From an uncultured Odoribacter sp. (GTDB lineage: Bacteria > Bacteroidota > Bacteroidia > Bacteroidales > Marinifilaceae), in contig CAKVCR010000077.1 of NCBI GenBank assembly GCA_934725835.1, positions 1 through 10,762 on the forward strand: DNA of 10,762 bases, in the 5' to 3' direction. Shown here piece by piece: positions 1 through 8,730 of this stretch. A program made the position numbers and the translations under genes. The stretch's first letter is position 1; each line of letters starts with the position of its first letter. The notes below the pieces were generated by a model, which ran no database searches, was not told where the DNA came from, and saw only the letters and a list, made by a program, of their open reading frames with translations.

Positions 1-1577
1 GCACCGTTAGTCAGACAGATCTCCTTCACTTCCAAACCTTCTATTTTTCGTTCAGAAGCCACAGACATATGAGCTTGAGTAAACTTACGTGTCAAAAAAT
101 CAGGTATTTCCACTTGTTCCCGTTCTTCTCGTTCCTTTGCCACATATTCATACTCTTTATATGGATTTTTTTCACCCTCCTTCAAAGCAACCAGAATATC
201 CTCTTCAGATAATTCAGCAGCCCGTCCTGGATTATAATGGTACGCAGCCCGGATTTTTTTCCAACCGGCAAACCATTGAGATACCAACTTCTGCAACTCT
301 CTACTTTCGACACGGTTCAATTGAGCAGCCAACCAAGCGTTGTGTAGCGTATCAGTCACATAACGTTCGCCAGAAATCGCCAAATCGGCAAAATCTTCAC
401 ACCATTGATCTGAACTTTTCACAGCATAAATACGGCTGAGATTCTGCACAGCATTTTCCTTCAAACGTGCTAATTCCTGTTCGTAAAAGCCTTGTTCTCG
501 AATTTGTTTCAAGACATTGACAGCCTTTGTCACACAACATTTAATCTCCTTATCATTATCGCCGCTCACAGACAACACCAAATGGTCTTTATCGCTCAGA
601 TACCAATCATCTGATAGAGACACACGCATATTCAAAGCAGTAAAACGGGCATTAATAGCAGCCACTAACAACCGTTCCTTCATTTTCTGCACTCGGTCTC
701 CATAAGTAGCTTGAACCTTTGTCACCTTGGGTATAATCAACTCCAAGGTTGAACGATTGATAAGCGTATCCTTAAGCTTTTGACAAACAATACTTTCCTT
801 ATAATCCAACGGATACTGCTTGTATCCCTTCAATTTACTGGATGGGATATCACCAAACAGTTTCTTAATCTTCTGTTCCATTTCAGCAACCTTCAAATCC
901 CCTATTACAACCACCGTTGCCAATTCCGGAACATACCATTTCCGATAAAAACCATTTAATTTATCCGCAGTCATACTCTTTATCTCCTCTGCTGTTCCCA
1001 AAGGCATTCTCTGACTGTAACGGGTCTTGCCCACTTTCAAATCATAAAAAAGATCTCCTGTATCATATCCGCGAGCCTCTTCCAAAATCACACCTTTCTC
1101 CCTCTCCACTTGGTCTGGATTCATCTCAATACCGGTCAACCAATCCTTCAGTATCAGCAACCCCTTATCCAATTCCTCCGGTCTGTCTGTCGGCATGGAA
1201 AACATATAGATTGTACGGTCAAAACCGGTAAAAGCATTTATTCCGAATCCATATTTCACCCCCAACGACTCCAGATATTCCACAATCCCCTTATCCGGAA
1301 AATTCTTCGTACCATTAAATGCCATATGTTCTAAGAAATGAGCCAATCCACCCTCATCATCTGTCTGTAAGATAGAGCCTGCACGTAAAATCAAACGGAA
1401 TTCCACTTTCCGTCCCGGTATATCATTCTGTTTAACAACATAATGCAAACCATTAGGCAACTGTTTATATACAGTACCTTCCGGCAACGCTATCAAATCG
1501 TTTGCCGGTGTATTTCTTTGCGCATACACAGCCAGCAAAGAAATACACAATAAAATAATAGTCAAACAATACTTCAT
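1..1577 (-). CDS. M16 (insulinase/pitrilysin family) zinc metallopeptidase, N-terminal part, runs off left edge
   Basis: The reading frame opens at ATG 1577 and stays open to the left edge (about 525 residues visible), so the C-terminal part is missing. It begins with a signal peptide (MKYCLTIILLCISLLAVYA, cleavage before Gln), which predicts a periplasmic enzyme. The inverted zinc motif HFLEH lies at about residues 80-84 and is followed by MAFNGTKNF. The third zinc ligand is a Glu in EREKGVILEE about 76 residues later. This HxxEH...E arrangement defines the M16 catalytic domain, and all key residues are intact. Bacterial M16 enzymes of this type are usually about 900 residues and degrade oligopeptides. 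An alternative in-frame ATG at 1583 begins 9 bases after the stop of the upstream lipoprotein gene, so the two are surely co-transcribed. The enzyme probably trims peptides brought in by the SusC/SusD pair (inference). Family assignment is secure; the substrate is unknown. Confidence 0.93.
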   Translation of the reverse strand, partial: MKYCLTIILLCISLLAVYAQRNTPANDLIALPEGTVYKQLPNGLHYVVKQNDIPGRKVEFRLILRAGSILQTDDEGGLAHFLEHMAFNGTKNFPDKGIVEYLESLGVKYGFGINAFTGFDRTIYMFSMPTDRPEELDKGLLILKDWLTGIEMNPDQVEREKGVILEEARGYDTGDLFYDLKVGKTRYSQRMPLGTAEEIKSMTADKLNGFYRKWYVPELATVVVIGDLKVAEMEQKIKKLFGDIPSSKLKGYKQYPLDYKESIVCQKLKDTLINRSTLELIIPKVTKVQATYGDRVQKMKERLLVAAINARFTALNMRVSLSDDWYLSDKDHLVLSVSGDNDKEIKCCVTKAVNVLKQIREQGFYEQELARLKENAVQNLSRIYAVKSSDQWCEDFADLAISGERYVTDTLHNAWLAAQLNRVESRELQKLVSQWFAGWKKIRAAYHYNPGRAAELSEEDILVALKEGEKNPYKEYEYVAKEREEREQVEIPDFLTRKFTQAHMSVASERKIEGLEVKEICLTNG

Positions 1578-1592
1578 CGTCATCAAGTTTTA

Positions 1593-2801
1593 TTATTCAG
1601 GCAAAGTATATTCTACAGAAATCTTAGTATATCCTCCTGCACTATAATGATCAAAATTAAACTGGAACGTCAATTTCTTACCCTTCAAAGTTCCCTTCGG
1701 TTCTACCCATCTGCTGGAGTCTTCCCAATAATCAGAATCAATAGGAGAATTTACCAGATAAACCTCCGGCTTGACAGTTGCACCATTTCTCACACATTCA
1801 ATAGCTGTTTCGTTTCCTGCATCAACTTTTTCTTTCAAACGGTTCCAGGCACTATAATTATATACGAAAGGCACCACGGTCAACGGTTCGTCATACTTAT
1901 CCAGGACGCTTCCCAAAAATTCGACATTCGACTCACCATTTTGCGGCATATTCACCCGAATGCTGTCCAATGATACAGAGAATGTTTCTTGACTATCTTT
2001 TGTCAGCCCTATCAAATCCATCATCTTCTGATAATACTCTCCTGCAAATTCTCCATACCAATATTCATCGTTACAAACTGTTTCCTTACGCAAGATATCA
2101 TACAGGAACGCCGTCAATCCCATCGGATTCTCCGTCATCTTCAATATCGGCTGATCAATAGTTGCATTTTCACTCAAAGTGATAACACTTTTACCTTCAT
2201 ACGTCTTATTCATTCCATCCACCAAAGAAGCCAATCCTTCAGTTGGCGGCACATCTACCGTCACCTTCACAGGAACGACACCAATCCACTTCGTCAAATC
2301 CAACCCCTTGTTCTTATAGCCTTCCAACAAAGCCTGCTGTTCCATTGTCAAATCCTCTGCAGTCAAATAAGGTTTCACATTTACACGCAATGTTTCTTTC
2401 ACCTGCATGTCATTTTGTGGGAGGGGTTCTTTGACACTGATTTCAATCAACACTGCCTCGCTTATCTCTTTTTTATTGGAAACAACCTCAAAATCAACGC
2501 TATGCGAACCGGCAGGCAAGGTAACCACAGCAGGACGTATCGTTACTAAATCTTTCACACCTTCCGTCTGATATTTTACTGTCATCTCCAACGCCACCGG
2601 CTGGTCATAAGCACGTGTAAATGTAAGCGACCCTTTTAAAGGTGTTGAATCCGAAGCGATCATTACAGGGTCCTCACTCGTTCTGACATAGATCGAATTA
2701 ACTCCGGTATAATCCGTTTCATTCGAATCAGAACAGCTGAAAATAGCTGCTGCGAAGACCACTAACATCAGCATACTTTGTAATTTACTTATTGTCTTCA
2801 T
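1593..2801 (-). CDS. Uncharacterised SusCD-associated surface lipoprotein (402 aa)
   Basis: The product has a lipoprotein signal peptide (hydrophobic residues 8-22, then FSC with Cys23 as the lipidated residue), so it should sit on the outer membrane, probably at the cell surface like other proteins in this operon position. Residues about 30-145 look like a beta-sandwich of Calx-beta or DUF1735 style: alternating beta strands with VTIRPAVVTLPAGSHSVDFEV, then a closing strand LRVNVKPYL. Residues about 150-402 form a second domain that I do not recognise, rich in Trp and Tyr near the end (SDYWEDSSRWVEP). It may belong to one of the Bacteroides-only DUF families found with SusC/SusD, such as DUF4929, but I cannot confirm that. 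It lies 38 bases after the SusD gene and ends 15 bases before the M16 start. Inference: an accessory substrate-binding protein for the transporter. No catalytic motif is visible. Confidence 0.85.
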   Translation of the reverse strand: MKTISKLQSMLMLVVFAAAIFSCSDSNETDYTGVNSIYVRTSEDPVMIASDSTPLKGSLTFTRAYDQPVALEMTVKYQTEGVKDLVTIRPAVVTLPAGSHSVDFEVVSNKKEISEAVLIEISVKEPLPQNDMQVKETLRVNVKPYLTAEDLTMEQQALLEGYKNKGLDLTKWIGVVPVKVTVDVPPTEGLASLVDGMNKTYEGKSVITLSENATIDQPILKMTENPMGLTAFLYDILRKETVCNDEYWYGEFAGEYYQKMMDLIGLTKDSQETFSVSLDSIRVNMPQNGESNVEFLGSVLDKYDEPLTVVPFVYNYSAWNRLKEKVDAGNETAIECVRNGATVKPEVYLVNSPIDSDYWEDSSRWVEPKGTLKGKKLTFQFNFDHYSAGGYTKISVEYTLPE

Positions 2802-2839
2802 AATTTTTGTTGTTTTATATAGTTCATAATTAATATCTC

Positions 2840-4219
2840 TTACACGGACAGTTTAGGCCATCCATCATTCTGTTCCACAGATGTATTGTAACGGTACTCT
2901 CCTGCCGGAATAGGCAACGTCCAACGGTAATCATCCGCCTTAACGATACCCATTACTTTATCACCATAAGTACCATACCGAATAGCAGAAAGACCACATC
3001 TTTTCATATCAAAAAAACGAACACCTTCGCCGACATATTCTTTTTGTCTTTCTATCAATATTTTGCTTATCAATTCATTTCCAGTAAGATTTGCACTCCA
3101 TTCCGTAGCACCTCTCTGCTTCAACATACGATTTGCCAAAGCTACAGCATCTCCCTCTTTCCCTGAACGGGCCAAAGCCTCCACCCGCATCAGCCATATT
3201 CCGGCAGCTCTTGCTACATTCACATACTTACTTGCTACCTTATCCCTGTTCATCTTATTATATTTTCCCAACAGACGAACATTTTTTGCATCAGGCATCA
3301 CAAACGGGATCTCAGACCATTCTTTCCGGATATCCTCTTCTTCATAGTCAACATTCTGCGACAGCACCAGATAATCACCTTTTTCAAAGGTATCAAAACG
3401 GATGTCCATATAAATCTGTTCCAACTGATACTTGCCAAAAATACGGGCATCTGAGTTTTCACTACTCCACAAATACTTATAAACATCTGCCCCTAACACA
3501 CTTTCCGGATATTCTGTTTCCAAATCCTTTGTCAATTCCAACACTGCAGGATAATTTCCGGCATACAACTCCAATTCCACTTGTAAATATGCCACCGCCT
3601 TATCCGACAACCAGTAGACATTCTTCTGTGTATTATCAACATTTCTTGCCTCATTCAACAAAGTACGAATTTCCTTCACACACTCTTTTACAGAAGAACG
3701 AGGCAAGAAATCCAACTCTACCCGTTTTTTCAAAATAATGCCGTCTTTATTTTCATTTCCTTCATAACGGGGAGCAAACAAGCGCAATAAATCAAAATAA
3801 CACCATGCTTTCAAAGCTTTTGCCTCACAGACAATCCGCATCTTTTCCAATTTTTCAGTCTCATCCAAGGTCACCACTGCATCGATGCGTGCCAACAAAG
3901 CATTCACCTCCGCTACCACTGCATAATACCCTGCCCACAACGTTCCTGCCAATTCTGTCATCTCCACTTCCCTCCAATTATAAAGTCCCTGTAAAGACAT
4001 ATCTTTATTCAAATGTTGGGAAGGACAAAAATCATCTGATAAGACAGACAACTGAAATATCTGCTGTGGCATAGCCTTATAGGCAGAAGCCAACAATGAA
4101 CGGGCAGACAACACATCCGTAATAGCATCAGGATCAGAAAACTGATCTTCCAGTGGTATATTAAGCGAGCAACCTCCTGTCAAAAAGCAAATTGCACATA
4201 TAAACATTCTCCATTTCAT
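2840..4219 (-). CDS. SusD/RagB-like nutrient-binding outer-membrane lipoprotein
   Basis: The start is ATG 4219. The N-terminus MKWRMFICAICFLTGGC gives a type II signal peptide with the lipidated Cys at residue 17, followed by the SusD-style Pro/Asp-rich leader (LEDQFSDPDAI). The middle is alpha-helical with tetratricopeptide-like helices (AKALKAWCYFDLLRLFAPRY around residue 135-155). The C-terminal third has conserved family signatures: RKIL-type helix ERQKEYVGEGVRFFDMKR near residues 395-412 and a final LPIPAGEYRYN then EQNDGWP, which match the family's usual PIP..E...N...QN.GY ending. At 459 residues it is at the short end for the family. SusD proteins form the lid on the SusC barrel and capture the substrate. 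It begins 10 bases after the SusC stop, so translation is likely coupled. The SusC partner is frameshifted, yet this gene shows no sign of decay. Confidence 0.93.
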   Translation of the reverse strand: MKWRMFICAICFLTGGCSLNIPLEDQFSDPDAITDVLSARSLLASAYKAMPQQIFQLSVLSDDFCPSQHLNKDMSLQGLYNWREVEMTELAGTLWAGYYAVVAEVNALLARIDAVVTLDETEKLEKMRIVCEAKALKAWCYFDLLRLFAPRYEGNENKDGIILKKRVELDFLPRSSVKECVKEIRTLLNEARNVDNTQKNVYWLSDKAVAYLQVELELYAGNYPAVLELTKDLETEYPESVLGADVYKYLWSSENSDARIFGKYQLEQIYMDIRFDTFEKGDYLVLSQNVDYEEEDIRKEWSEIPFVMPDAKNVRLLGKYNKMNRDKVASKYVNVARAAGIWLMRVEALARSGKEGDAVALANRMLKQRGATEWSANLTGNELISKILIERQKEYVGEGVRFFDMKRCGLSAIRYGTYGDKVMGIVKADDYRWTLPIPAGEYRYNTSVEQNDGWPKLSV

Positions 4220-4229
4220 AACTCATATA

Positions 4230-5858
4230 TTAAAAACTAACACTCAAATTCAATGTAAACACTGGTTGCTGGGTACCTACTAGCGAACCGGATTCCGGGT
4301 CCGACTCCTTATAATGAGTCCAGGTAAAAAGATTAGATGCCTGAAATGCAACAGAAGCATACTGAATCACATTCTTTGTTTTTTCCATCCATTTATATGG
4401 CAATCTATACCGCAATGACAAAGAAGACAGTCTCAGATAATCACTTTTTCCAATAGTGCGGCTATTGGCATACAATTTCAAATTATCCACAGCCGAAGAA
4501 GAATAATACGGACGGTGATATATTTTCCCCATATCACCCTCTTGGAACCACATATTATTTACCTGTCCTACGATGGCATTATAACGGGCATTGTCGAACT
4601 CTCTGACATAAGAAAAGCTATATGCTTTTTTTCCGCCAAACACAAAATAGAAGTCCACATCCAAATCAAAATTCCCATACGACAAAGAATAAAAGAAACT
4701 ACCTGAATATGGTGGAGTTGAATGCCCCAATGCTACCATATCATCTCTAGTCAACCGTTCGATAGCAGAGATTTCCCTACCGTCACCTCCTTTAAATACC
4801 GGCAATCCGGTCATAGGATCAATACCTAATGAAATAGGTCCATAAATCATATCATATGATTTGCCTACCTCAAAATCAGGAACAATACTTTCCTCTGATG
4901 TAAATAATCTGTCTGTATGGTATAAATCAACTACCTTATTCTGATTATAAGCCATACTCAATCTACCGGACATTCTCCATTTTGGACGATCAACCATCTT
5001 CACAAACAACTCTCCCTCGATACCGTTATTTTCAAGAATACCAATATTTCGTCTCAAAGTCGTAAAACCATTGGAAGCAGGGATCGGCACATCCAACAAG
5101 GCATCCTTTGTCCTACGGCGATACCAACCAGCATTCAATGTCACACGATTCCACAAACCCAAAGTAACACCGGCATCAATATCAATTGTCTGCTCCGGTT
5201 TCAAATCAGCATTATACAACCCAACCAACGAAAGCAACTGATCATTGCCATAGGTATCTTCAGAATACTGAAATGTTGCGACAGCCGAAGAAGGCGACAC
5301 GCCCTGCAAACTTGCAGTGCATCCGTACGAAGCTTTAAGTTTCAGTTCCGTCAACGCCCCATTGTTCCGCAAAAAAGAGTAGTTACTCAACGTCCATCCA
5401 CCACCGACAGCCCAAGCAGAATTCCATCTCTTATCACTTGGCAAAACAGATGAAGCATCGCTTTTATATGTTCCGAACAAATCATAAATACCGTTCCACG
5501 AATATCCGGCCAACACGCCGATACCCAACTGTGCTGTTTTTTCATTACGCGAAGTAAATGAAGGTTTTCTATTTCCTTCTATAGACTGATTTACACCCGA
5601 AGGCGACTGCATTTTTTTGCTCAAACCATACCCTGTAATACCCAAATTATCAATATGGTCAGAATAATAATCAAAGTTAGCCCCCAAAGTCAAATCATGT
5701 TTACCGAACATCTTATTGTAGGTCACACGCACATTAGACGACAAATTCATTTTCGTATTCTTATCCTTAGTCAGGATACCTCTTTCCCGTTCGTCAACTC
5801 CACTTTTCAATTCCGAATATGCTGTCGGCGGAGTAATACCCAAATTTTCAGACAGCAC
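4230..5858 (-). CDS. C-terminal fragment of the split SusC (most of the beta-barrel)
   Basis: This is the 3' piece of the frameshifted transporter. The first available start is a GTG at 5858, which is simply an internal Val codon of the intact gene (VLSENLGITPPTAYSEL). No signal peptide precedes it, so if made it would stay in the cytoplasm. The sequence is alternating beta strands with aromatic girdles typical of the barrel, including SNLFTWTHYKESDPE near the end and a C-terminal Phe, the outer-membrane assembly signal. Its stop lies 10 bases before the SusD start. It is real family sequence but not an independent gene. Confidence 0.75.
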   Translation of the reverse strand: MLSENLGITPPTAYSELKSGVDERERGILTKDKNTKMNLSSNVRVTYNKMFGKHDLTLGANFDYYSDHIDNLGITGYGLSKKMQSPSGVNQSIEGNRKPSFTSRNEKTAQLGIGVLAGYSWNGIYDLFGTYKSDASSVLPSDKRWNSAWAVGGGWTLSNYSFLRNNGALTELKLKASYGCTASLQGVSPSSAVATFQYSEDTYGNDQLLSLVGLYNADLKPEQTIDIDAGVTLGLWNRVTLNAGWYRRRTKDALLDVPIPASNGFTTLRRNIGILENNGIEGELFVKMVDRPKWRMSGRLSMAYNQNKVVDLYHTDRLFTSEESIVPDFEVGKSYDMIYGPISLGIDPMTGLPVFKGGDGREISAIERLTRDDMVALGHSTPPYSGSFFYSLSYGNFDLDVDFYFVFGGKKAYSFSYVREFDNARYNAIVGQVNNMWFQEGDMGKIYHRPYYSSSAVDNLKLYANSRTIGKSDYLRLSSLSLRYRLPYKWMEKTKNVIQYASVAFQASNLFTWTHYKESDPESGSLVGTQQPVFTLNLSVSF

Positions 5859-7537
5859 ACAATCCCGGCTACTGCTGCAATCTCCAATCCTTCAATACCG
5901 GAATAATTAAGACTACCGGAAATGCCTGCTCTTTTATCAGAAGTCTTTTCACTATACTGATTAAATAAATCCGCATATGTCCTTCCGGGAAAAGAAACCA
6001 ATTCTGCATTTACATCTTTCGTCTCATAAGGATTCAACTGATAAATCAAATCCGTTGGAGAATAAGTCGTACCATTCGGAGTGTTTGTCACAGAATATCC
6101 ACCATTTACACTCAAAGAGGCATACAACTTACTGGTAATTTCCTGATCAACGCTCAATCGTGCTGTAACGCGCTTGATATCATTTCCCGGAATACGTCCT
6201 CCCTGTTGTGAATAGTTCAAAGAAGCGTAAAAACTTGTTTGCTCCGAACCTCCCTTAGCGCTCAGATTATGTTCCTGATAAAAATTATTACGCAACAACT
6301 CTTTGAACCAATCCGTATTAATATTAGCCAGCGAATCCAGTTTCTGTTTTCCCTGAGCAATCAAAGCTGCCAAATTTGGATCGTTTGCATGATATCTACG
6401 ATAATAAGCCTCGCTATAACGATAACCCGGTGTTGCAGTATTACCCAAACGTCTTTCCAATTCCAATTTCTCCTTCGAATCCATCATCTTCACTCCCCGA
6501 CGTCCTCGTAGAGTCACACCGCCACTGAAACTATAGCTATACACCATCTTACCTGCAGTACCTCTTTGCGAAGTGATTTCCAACACACCATTAGCAGCCT
6601 TAATACCATACAAAGCACAAGCAGCAGCGTCTTTCAGAATTTTAATTTCCTTAATATCATTTGGATTCAATGTCAAAAAAGCATCCGATGAAATCACCTG
6701 ACCGTCCAACACATACAAAGGCTCATTGGCTGCATCTCCTTCACGCAAAGAAGACGTACCTCGGATACGGATTTCCGGTTTGCTTCCCAAATCCCCTTTG
6801 TTGGTCACAATCAGACCGGGTGCCATTCCCTGCAGAGCCAATGCCATATCCATCACCGGTTTATTGTTCATTCTTCGCACATCCACCTCATTGACAACTC
6901 CTGTTTTTGCACGAACATCAATCTCATTAATATTTGCGAGCGCCCTGACCTGCACCTCCTCCATCTCATTATAGCTATCCTTCAAAACCACATTCATAAA
7001 ACGGGTTCCCGAATATTTCACCTCCCGTGTCTGCTTGCCAATAAAGGTAAACACCACCTCCATACCCATCACCTCCGGAACCACCAGAGAGTAATTACCA
7101 TCCATATCTGTCACGGTTCCCACTGTCGTCCCCTTAATAAAAACATTCACACCCGGTAATGGCATTCCTGCTTCATCATTCACCTGTCCTTCAATCTTAA
7201 CGGTTTTATTACCGGCTTCAGGGGCATCTCGCGAATACAGAATCACCGTATTATCCTTTATCTTATAAGTAAGTTCAGACCCCTTCAGAGCCAGATTCAA
7301 TACAGAATCAATAGACACCTCATTCACTTGTATTGTCAAACGCTTTAAATTCGACAACATTGCATTGTTAAAGAAAAACGTGTACTTCGATTGCTTTTTA
7401 ATCTGGTCTGTCAACTGAGCAAATGAACCATTTTTCAAATCAATCGTCAACTTCTTCTGTTGTGCAAACAAACTACCACAACACAGCACCAACAGCACGA
7501 TCCACAACATTCGTCTGAAAACATTGTTACCTTCCAT
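5807..7537 (-). CDS. N-terminal fragment of the split SusC (signal peptide, STN, carboxypeptidase-like domain, plug, first barrel strands)
   Basis: This is the 5' piece of the frameshifted transporter, 576 residues if translated as written. Genuine SusC sequence runs through GLEIAAVAGI. After the shift it reads 17 unrelated residues (VCCLKIWVLLRRQHIRN) to a TGA at 5807-5809. A product of this piece would keep the signalling domain and plug but only the early part of the barrel, so it should not fold into a functional channel in the outer membrane. The segment before the plug (EEVQVRALANINEI) stands where family members usually have EVVVTGYG, so its TonB-box region is divergent. Confidence 0.75.
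   Translation of the reverse strand: MEGNNVFRRMLWIVLLVLCCGSLFAQQKKLTIDLKNGSFAQLTDQIKKQSKYTFFFNNAMLSNLKRLTIQVNEVSIDSVLNLALKGSELTYKIKDNTVILYSRDAPEAGNKTVKIEGQVNDEAGMPLPGVNVFIKGTTVGTVTDMDGNYSLVVPEVMGMEVVFTFIGKQTREVKYSGTRFMNVVLKDSYNEMEEVQVRALANINEIDVRAKTGVVNEVDVRRMNNKPVMDMALALQGMAPGLIVTNKGDLGSKPEIRIRGTSSLREGDAANEPLYVLDGQVISSDAFLTLNPNDIKEIKILKDAAACALYGIKAANGVLEITSQRGTAGKMVYSYSFSGGVTLRGRRGVKMMDSKEKLELERRLGNTATPGYRYSEAYYRRYHANDPNLAALIAQGKQKLDSLANINTDWFKELLRNNFYQEHNLSAKGGSEQTSFYASLNYSQQGGRIPGNDIKRVTARLSVDQEITSKLYASLSVNGGYSVTNTPNGTTYSPTDLIYQLNPYETKDVNAELVSFPGRTYADLFNQYSEKTSDKRAGISGSLNYSGIEGLEIAAVAGIVCCLKIWVLLRRQHIRN
5859..5863 (-). other. Frameshift site within the SusC gene
   Basis: On the minus strand the sequence here is GGGATTGTGTGCTGTCTG. 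The upstream frame reads GGG ATT GTG TGC. The downstream frame reads TGT GTG CTG TCT, starting at the last T of ATT. Loss of a single base, for example one T from an original GGG ATT TGT GTG, explains the break and would give AVAGICVLSENLG across the junction. The exact base cannot be fixed more closely than a few positions. Confidence 0.75.
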
Positions 7538-7551
7538 AATCGTGAATTTTT

Positions 7552-8730
7552 TCAATATACTATAATTTTATTTCCTTCAATTAAAAAGTGCGCTTCGCTA
7601 GTCAGCTCAATAAACTCCAACACATCGCTCAAATCTTCATATTTTTTCATATCCCCCGTAAACACAACCTTTTTCAAACTCTCCCTTTCAAATTTCACCT
7701 CCACATCATACCAACGGGTAATATTGCGCATCAAATCCTCCAAAGACATATTCCTGAACACCAGCCTTCCGGAACGCCATGAAGTAAATAATGCAGTTTC
7801 CACTTCATATTTTCTCATTCTGCCCCCTTCTACCAAACACACCTGCTCGCCCGGAGCCATTCTCATCTGTTCACTATTATCTGCTTTTTCCATCTCAACG
7901 ACTCCTTCTTCCAACGTGGTAAACATCTTACCGTCCTCCTCATAATCGCACACATCAAAAGAAGTACCCAACACTTTCACTCTTGCATGAGCCGTTTCCA
8001 CCACGAACATACGTTCAGTGTCCTTCGCCACTTCAAAATAAGCTTCTCCTTCCAGAAACACTTTTCGTATCCCCTCTCCAAAAGTCACAGGATACCTCAA
8101 ACGGGTAGCAGCGTTCAACCACACTTTGGTTCCATCCGCCAGCACCATAAAATATCCACCTCCGCGCGGCACTTCCAAAGTATGAAAAGCACTCGTATTC
8201 TTCACATTCTTCTGAACCTGATTGGCATAATTAATTTCACCGGATTGAGCCTTTATCGTCATTCCTCCATCCTTAAAACGTCTTCCTTCCTCATCCAATG
8301 CCAGACGTTCTCCGGAAGACAGTACCAACACGGCCTGCGACTTACCAGGATTGACTATAGATTCTGCCACTTGCAACTCCTTACTCTTTTCCGTATTATT
8401 CCACAATAAAACAACAGCCACACTCAAAGGGACAACAAATAGAGCGGCATACTTCATCCACATATTCCAACGTTTCCTACGGAGCAGTGATATTTTTTCC
8501 TGTCTGACTTTTTTAAAATCTTCCAATGCTTCCGAATATTTCAACCGTTCATAAGCCTCTGTCTTCTGCCGAATTGTAGAACAAGACTTCCAATCCTGCA
8601 GCAACGCCTGATGATGCTCATTCTCTGCCAGCCACTCTTCCAATTCAAGTTGCTCATTCTCATCTAACTCATTCTCAAATGACTTAGAAATAATCTCTGA
8701 TATTCTGAATATTTTTTCTTCTTTTTTCAT
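7552..8730 (-). CDS. FecR-family transmembrane anti-sigma factor
   Basis: The protein is 392 residues from ATG 8730 (MKKEEKIFRISEII); an upstream in-frame ATG at 8748 would add six residues without adding a recognisable feature. The cytoplasmic N-terminal part, about residues 1-88, is helical and acidic (ELDENEQLELEEWLAENEHHQALLQDW) and should bind the sigma factor. One membrane helix lies at about 93-110 (MKYAALFVVPLSVAVVLLW). The periplasmic FecR domain follows, with family signatures VPRGGGYFMVLADGTKVWLNAATRLRYP and LEGEAYFEVAKD, and LGTSFDVCDYEEDG. A C-terminal DUF4974-type module (SLEDLMRNITRWYDVEVKFE, ending LIEGNKIIVY) is the part expected to sense the STN domain of the transporter. 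Gene order sigma, FecR, SusC is the standard arrangement for transporter-coupled signalling. The stop is 14 bases before the SusC ATG, so no separate SusC promoter is likely. Confidence 0.95.
   Translation of the reverse strand: MKKEEKIFRISEIISKSFENELDENEQLELEEWLAENEHHQALLQDWKSCSTIRQKTEAYERLKYSEALEDFKKVRQEKISLLRRKRWNMWMKYAALFVVPLSVAVVLLWNNTEKSKELQVAESIVNPGKSQAVLVLSSGERLALDEEGRRFKDGGMTIKAQSGEINYANQVQKNVKNTSAFHTLEVPRGGGYFMVLADGTKVWLNAATRLRYPVTFGEGIRKVFLEGEAYFEVAKDTERMFVVETAHARVKVLGTSFDVCDYEEDGKMFTTLEEGVVEMEKADNSEQMRMAPGEQVCLVEGGRMRKYEVETALFTSWRSGRLVFRNMSLEDLMRNITRWYDVEVKFERESLKKVVFTGDMKKYEDLSDVLEFIELTSEAHFLIEGNKIIVY

Larger units (their letters stand above)
4230..7537 (-). pseudogene. SusC/RagA-like TonB-dependent outer-membrane transporter with STN domain, split by a frameshift
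   Basis: Taken together, two reading frames make one complete SusC-like protein. Residues 1-25 are a signal peptide (cleavage after LFA). Residues about 30-101 are an STN domain, the signalling extension that contacts a FecR anti-sigma factor. About 114-186 is a carboxypeptidase-regulatory-like domain (GVNVFIKGTTVGTVTDMDGNYS). About 210-330 is the plug (EPLYVLDG; ALYGIKAANGVLEIT). The beta-barrel follows and ends in the expected aromatic LNLSVSF. Reading continues in one frame to Ile559 (codon 5863-5861), then must shift back one base to continue from 5861; restoring one base gives about 1102 residues, normal for this family. The start chosen is ATG 7537, 14 bases after the FecR stop; a TTG at 7555 would overlap that stop. 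No other in-frame stop is apparent, so the lesion is recent or is a sequencing error. Confidence 0.85.

Noticed and set aside
89..1334. Several plus-strand open frames at the left end
   Set aside because: All are antisense to the continuous M16 peptidase frame, which has conserved catalytic residues and a signal peptide.
1989..2549. Plus-strand open frame of 186 codons
   Set aside because: It lies wholly antisense to the lipoprotein gene, has low-complexity His/Ile/Ser-rich composition and no recognisable domain.
3133..3738. Plus-strand open frame of 201 codons
   Set aside because: It is antisense to the conserved SusD coding sequence, with Ser/Pro/His-rich composition typical of a reverse-strand shadow.
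4230..5858. Independent gene starting at GTG 5858
   Set aside because: It has no signal peptide and begins in the middle of a SusC barrel; the GTG is an internal Val codon of the intact gene.
5820..5863. Programmed -1 ribosomal frameshifting joining the two SusC frames
   Set aside because: The overlap has AAAATTT but the upstream-frame codons are AAA ATT, which do not fit the X XXY YYZ slippery pattern, and I see no strong stem just after it. A simple one-base loss is a better explanation.
7538..7555. TTG start of SusC at 7555
   Set aside because: It would overlap the FecR stop and adds only KKFTI before a normal ATG (7537) that directly precedes a typical signal peptide.
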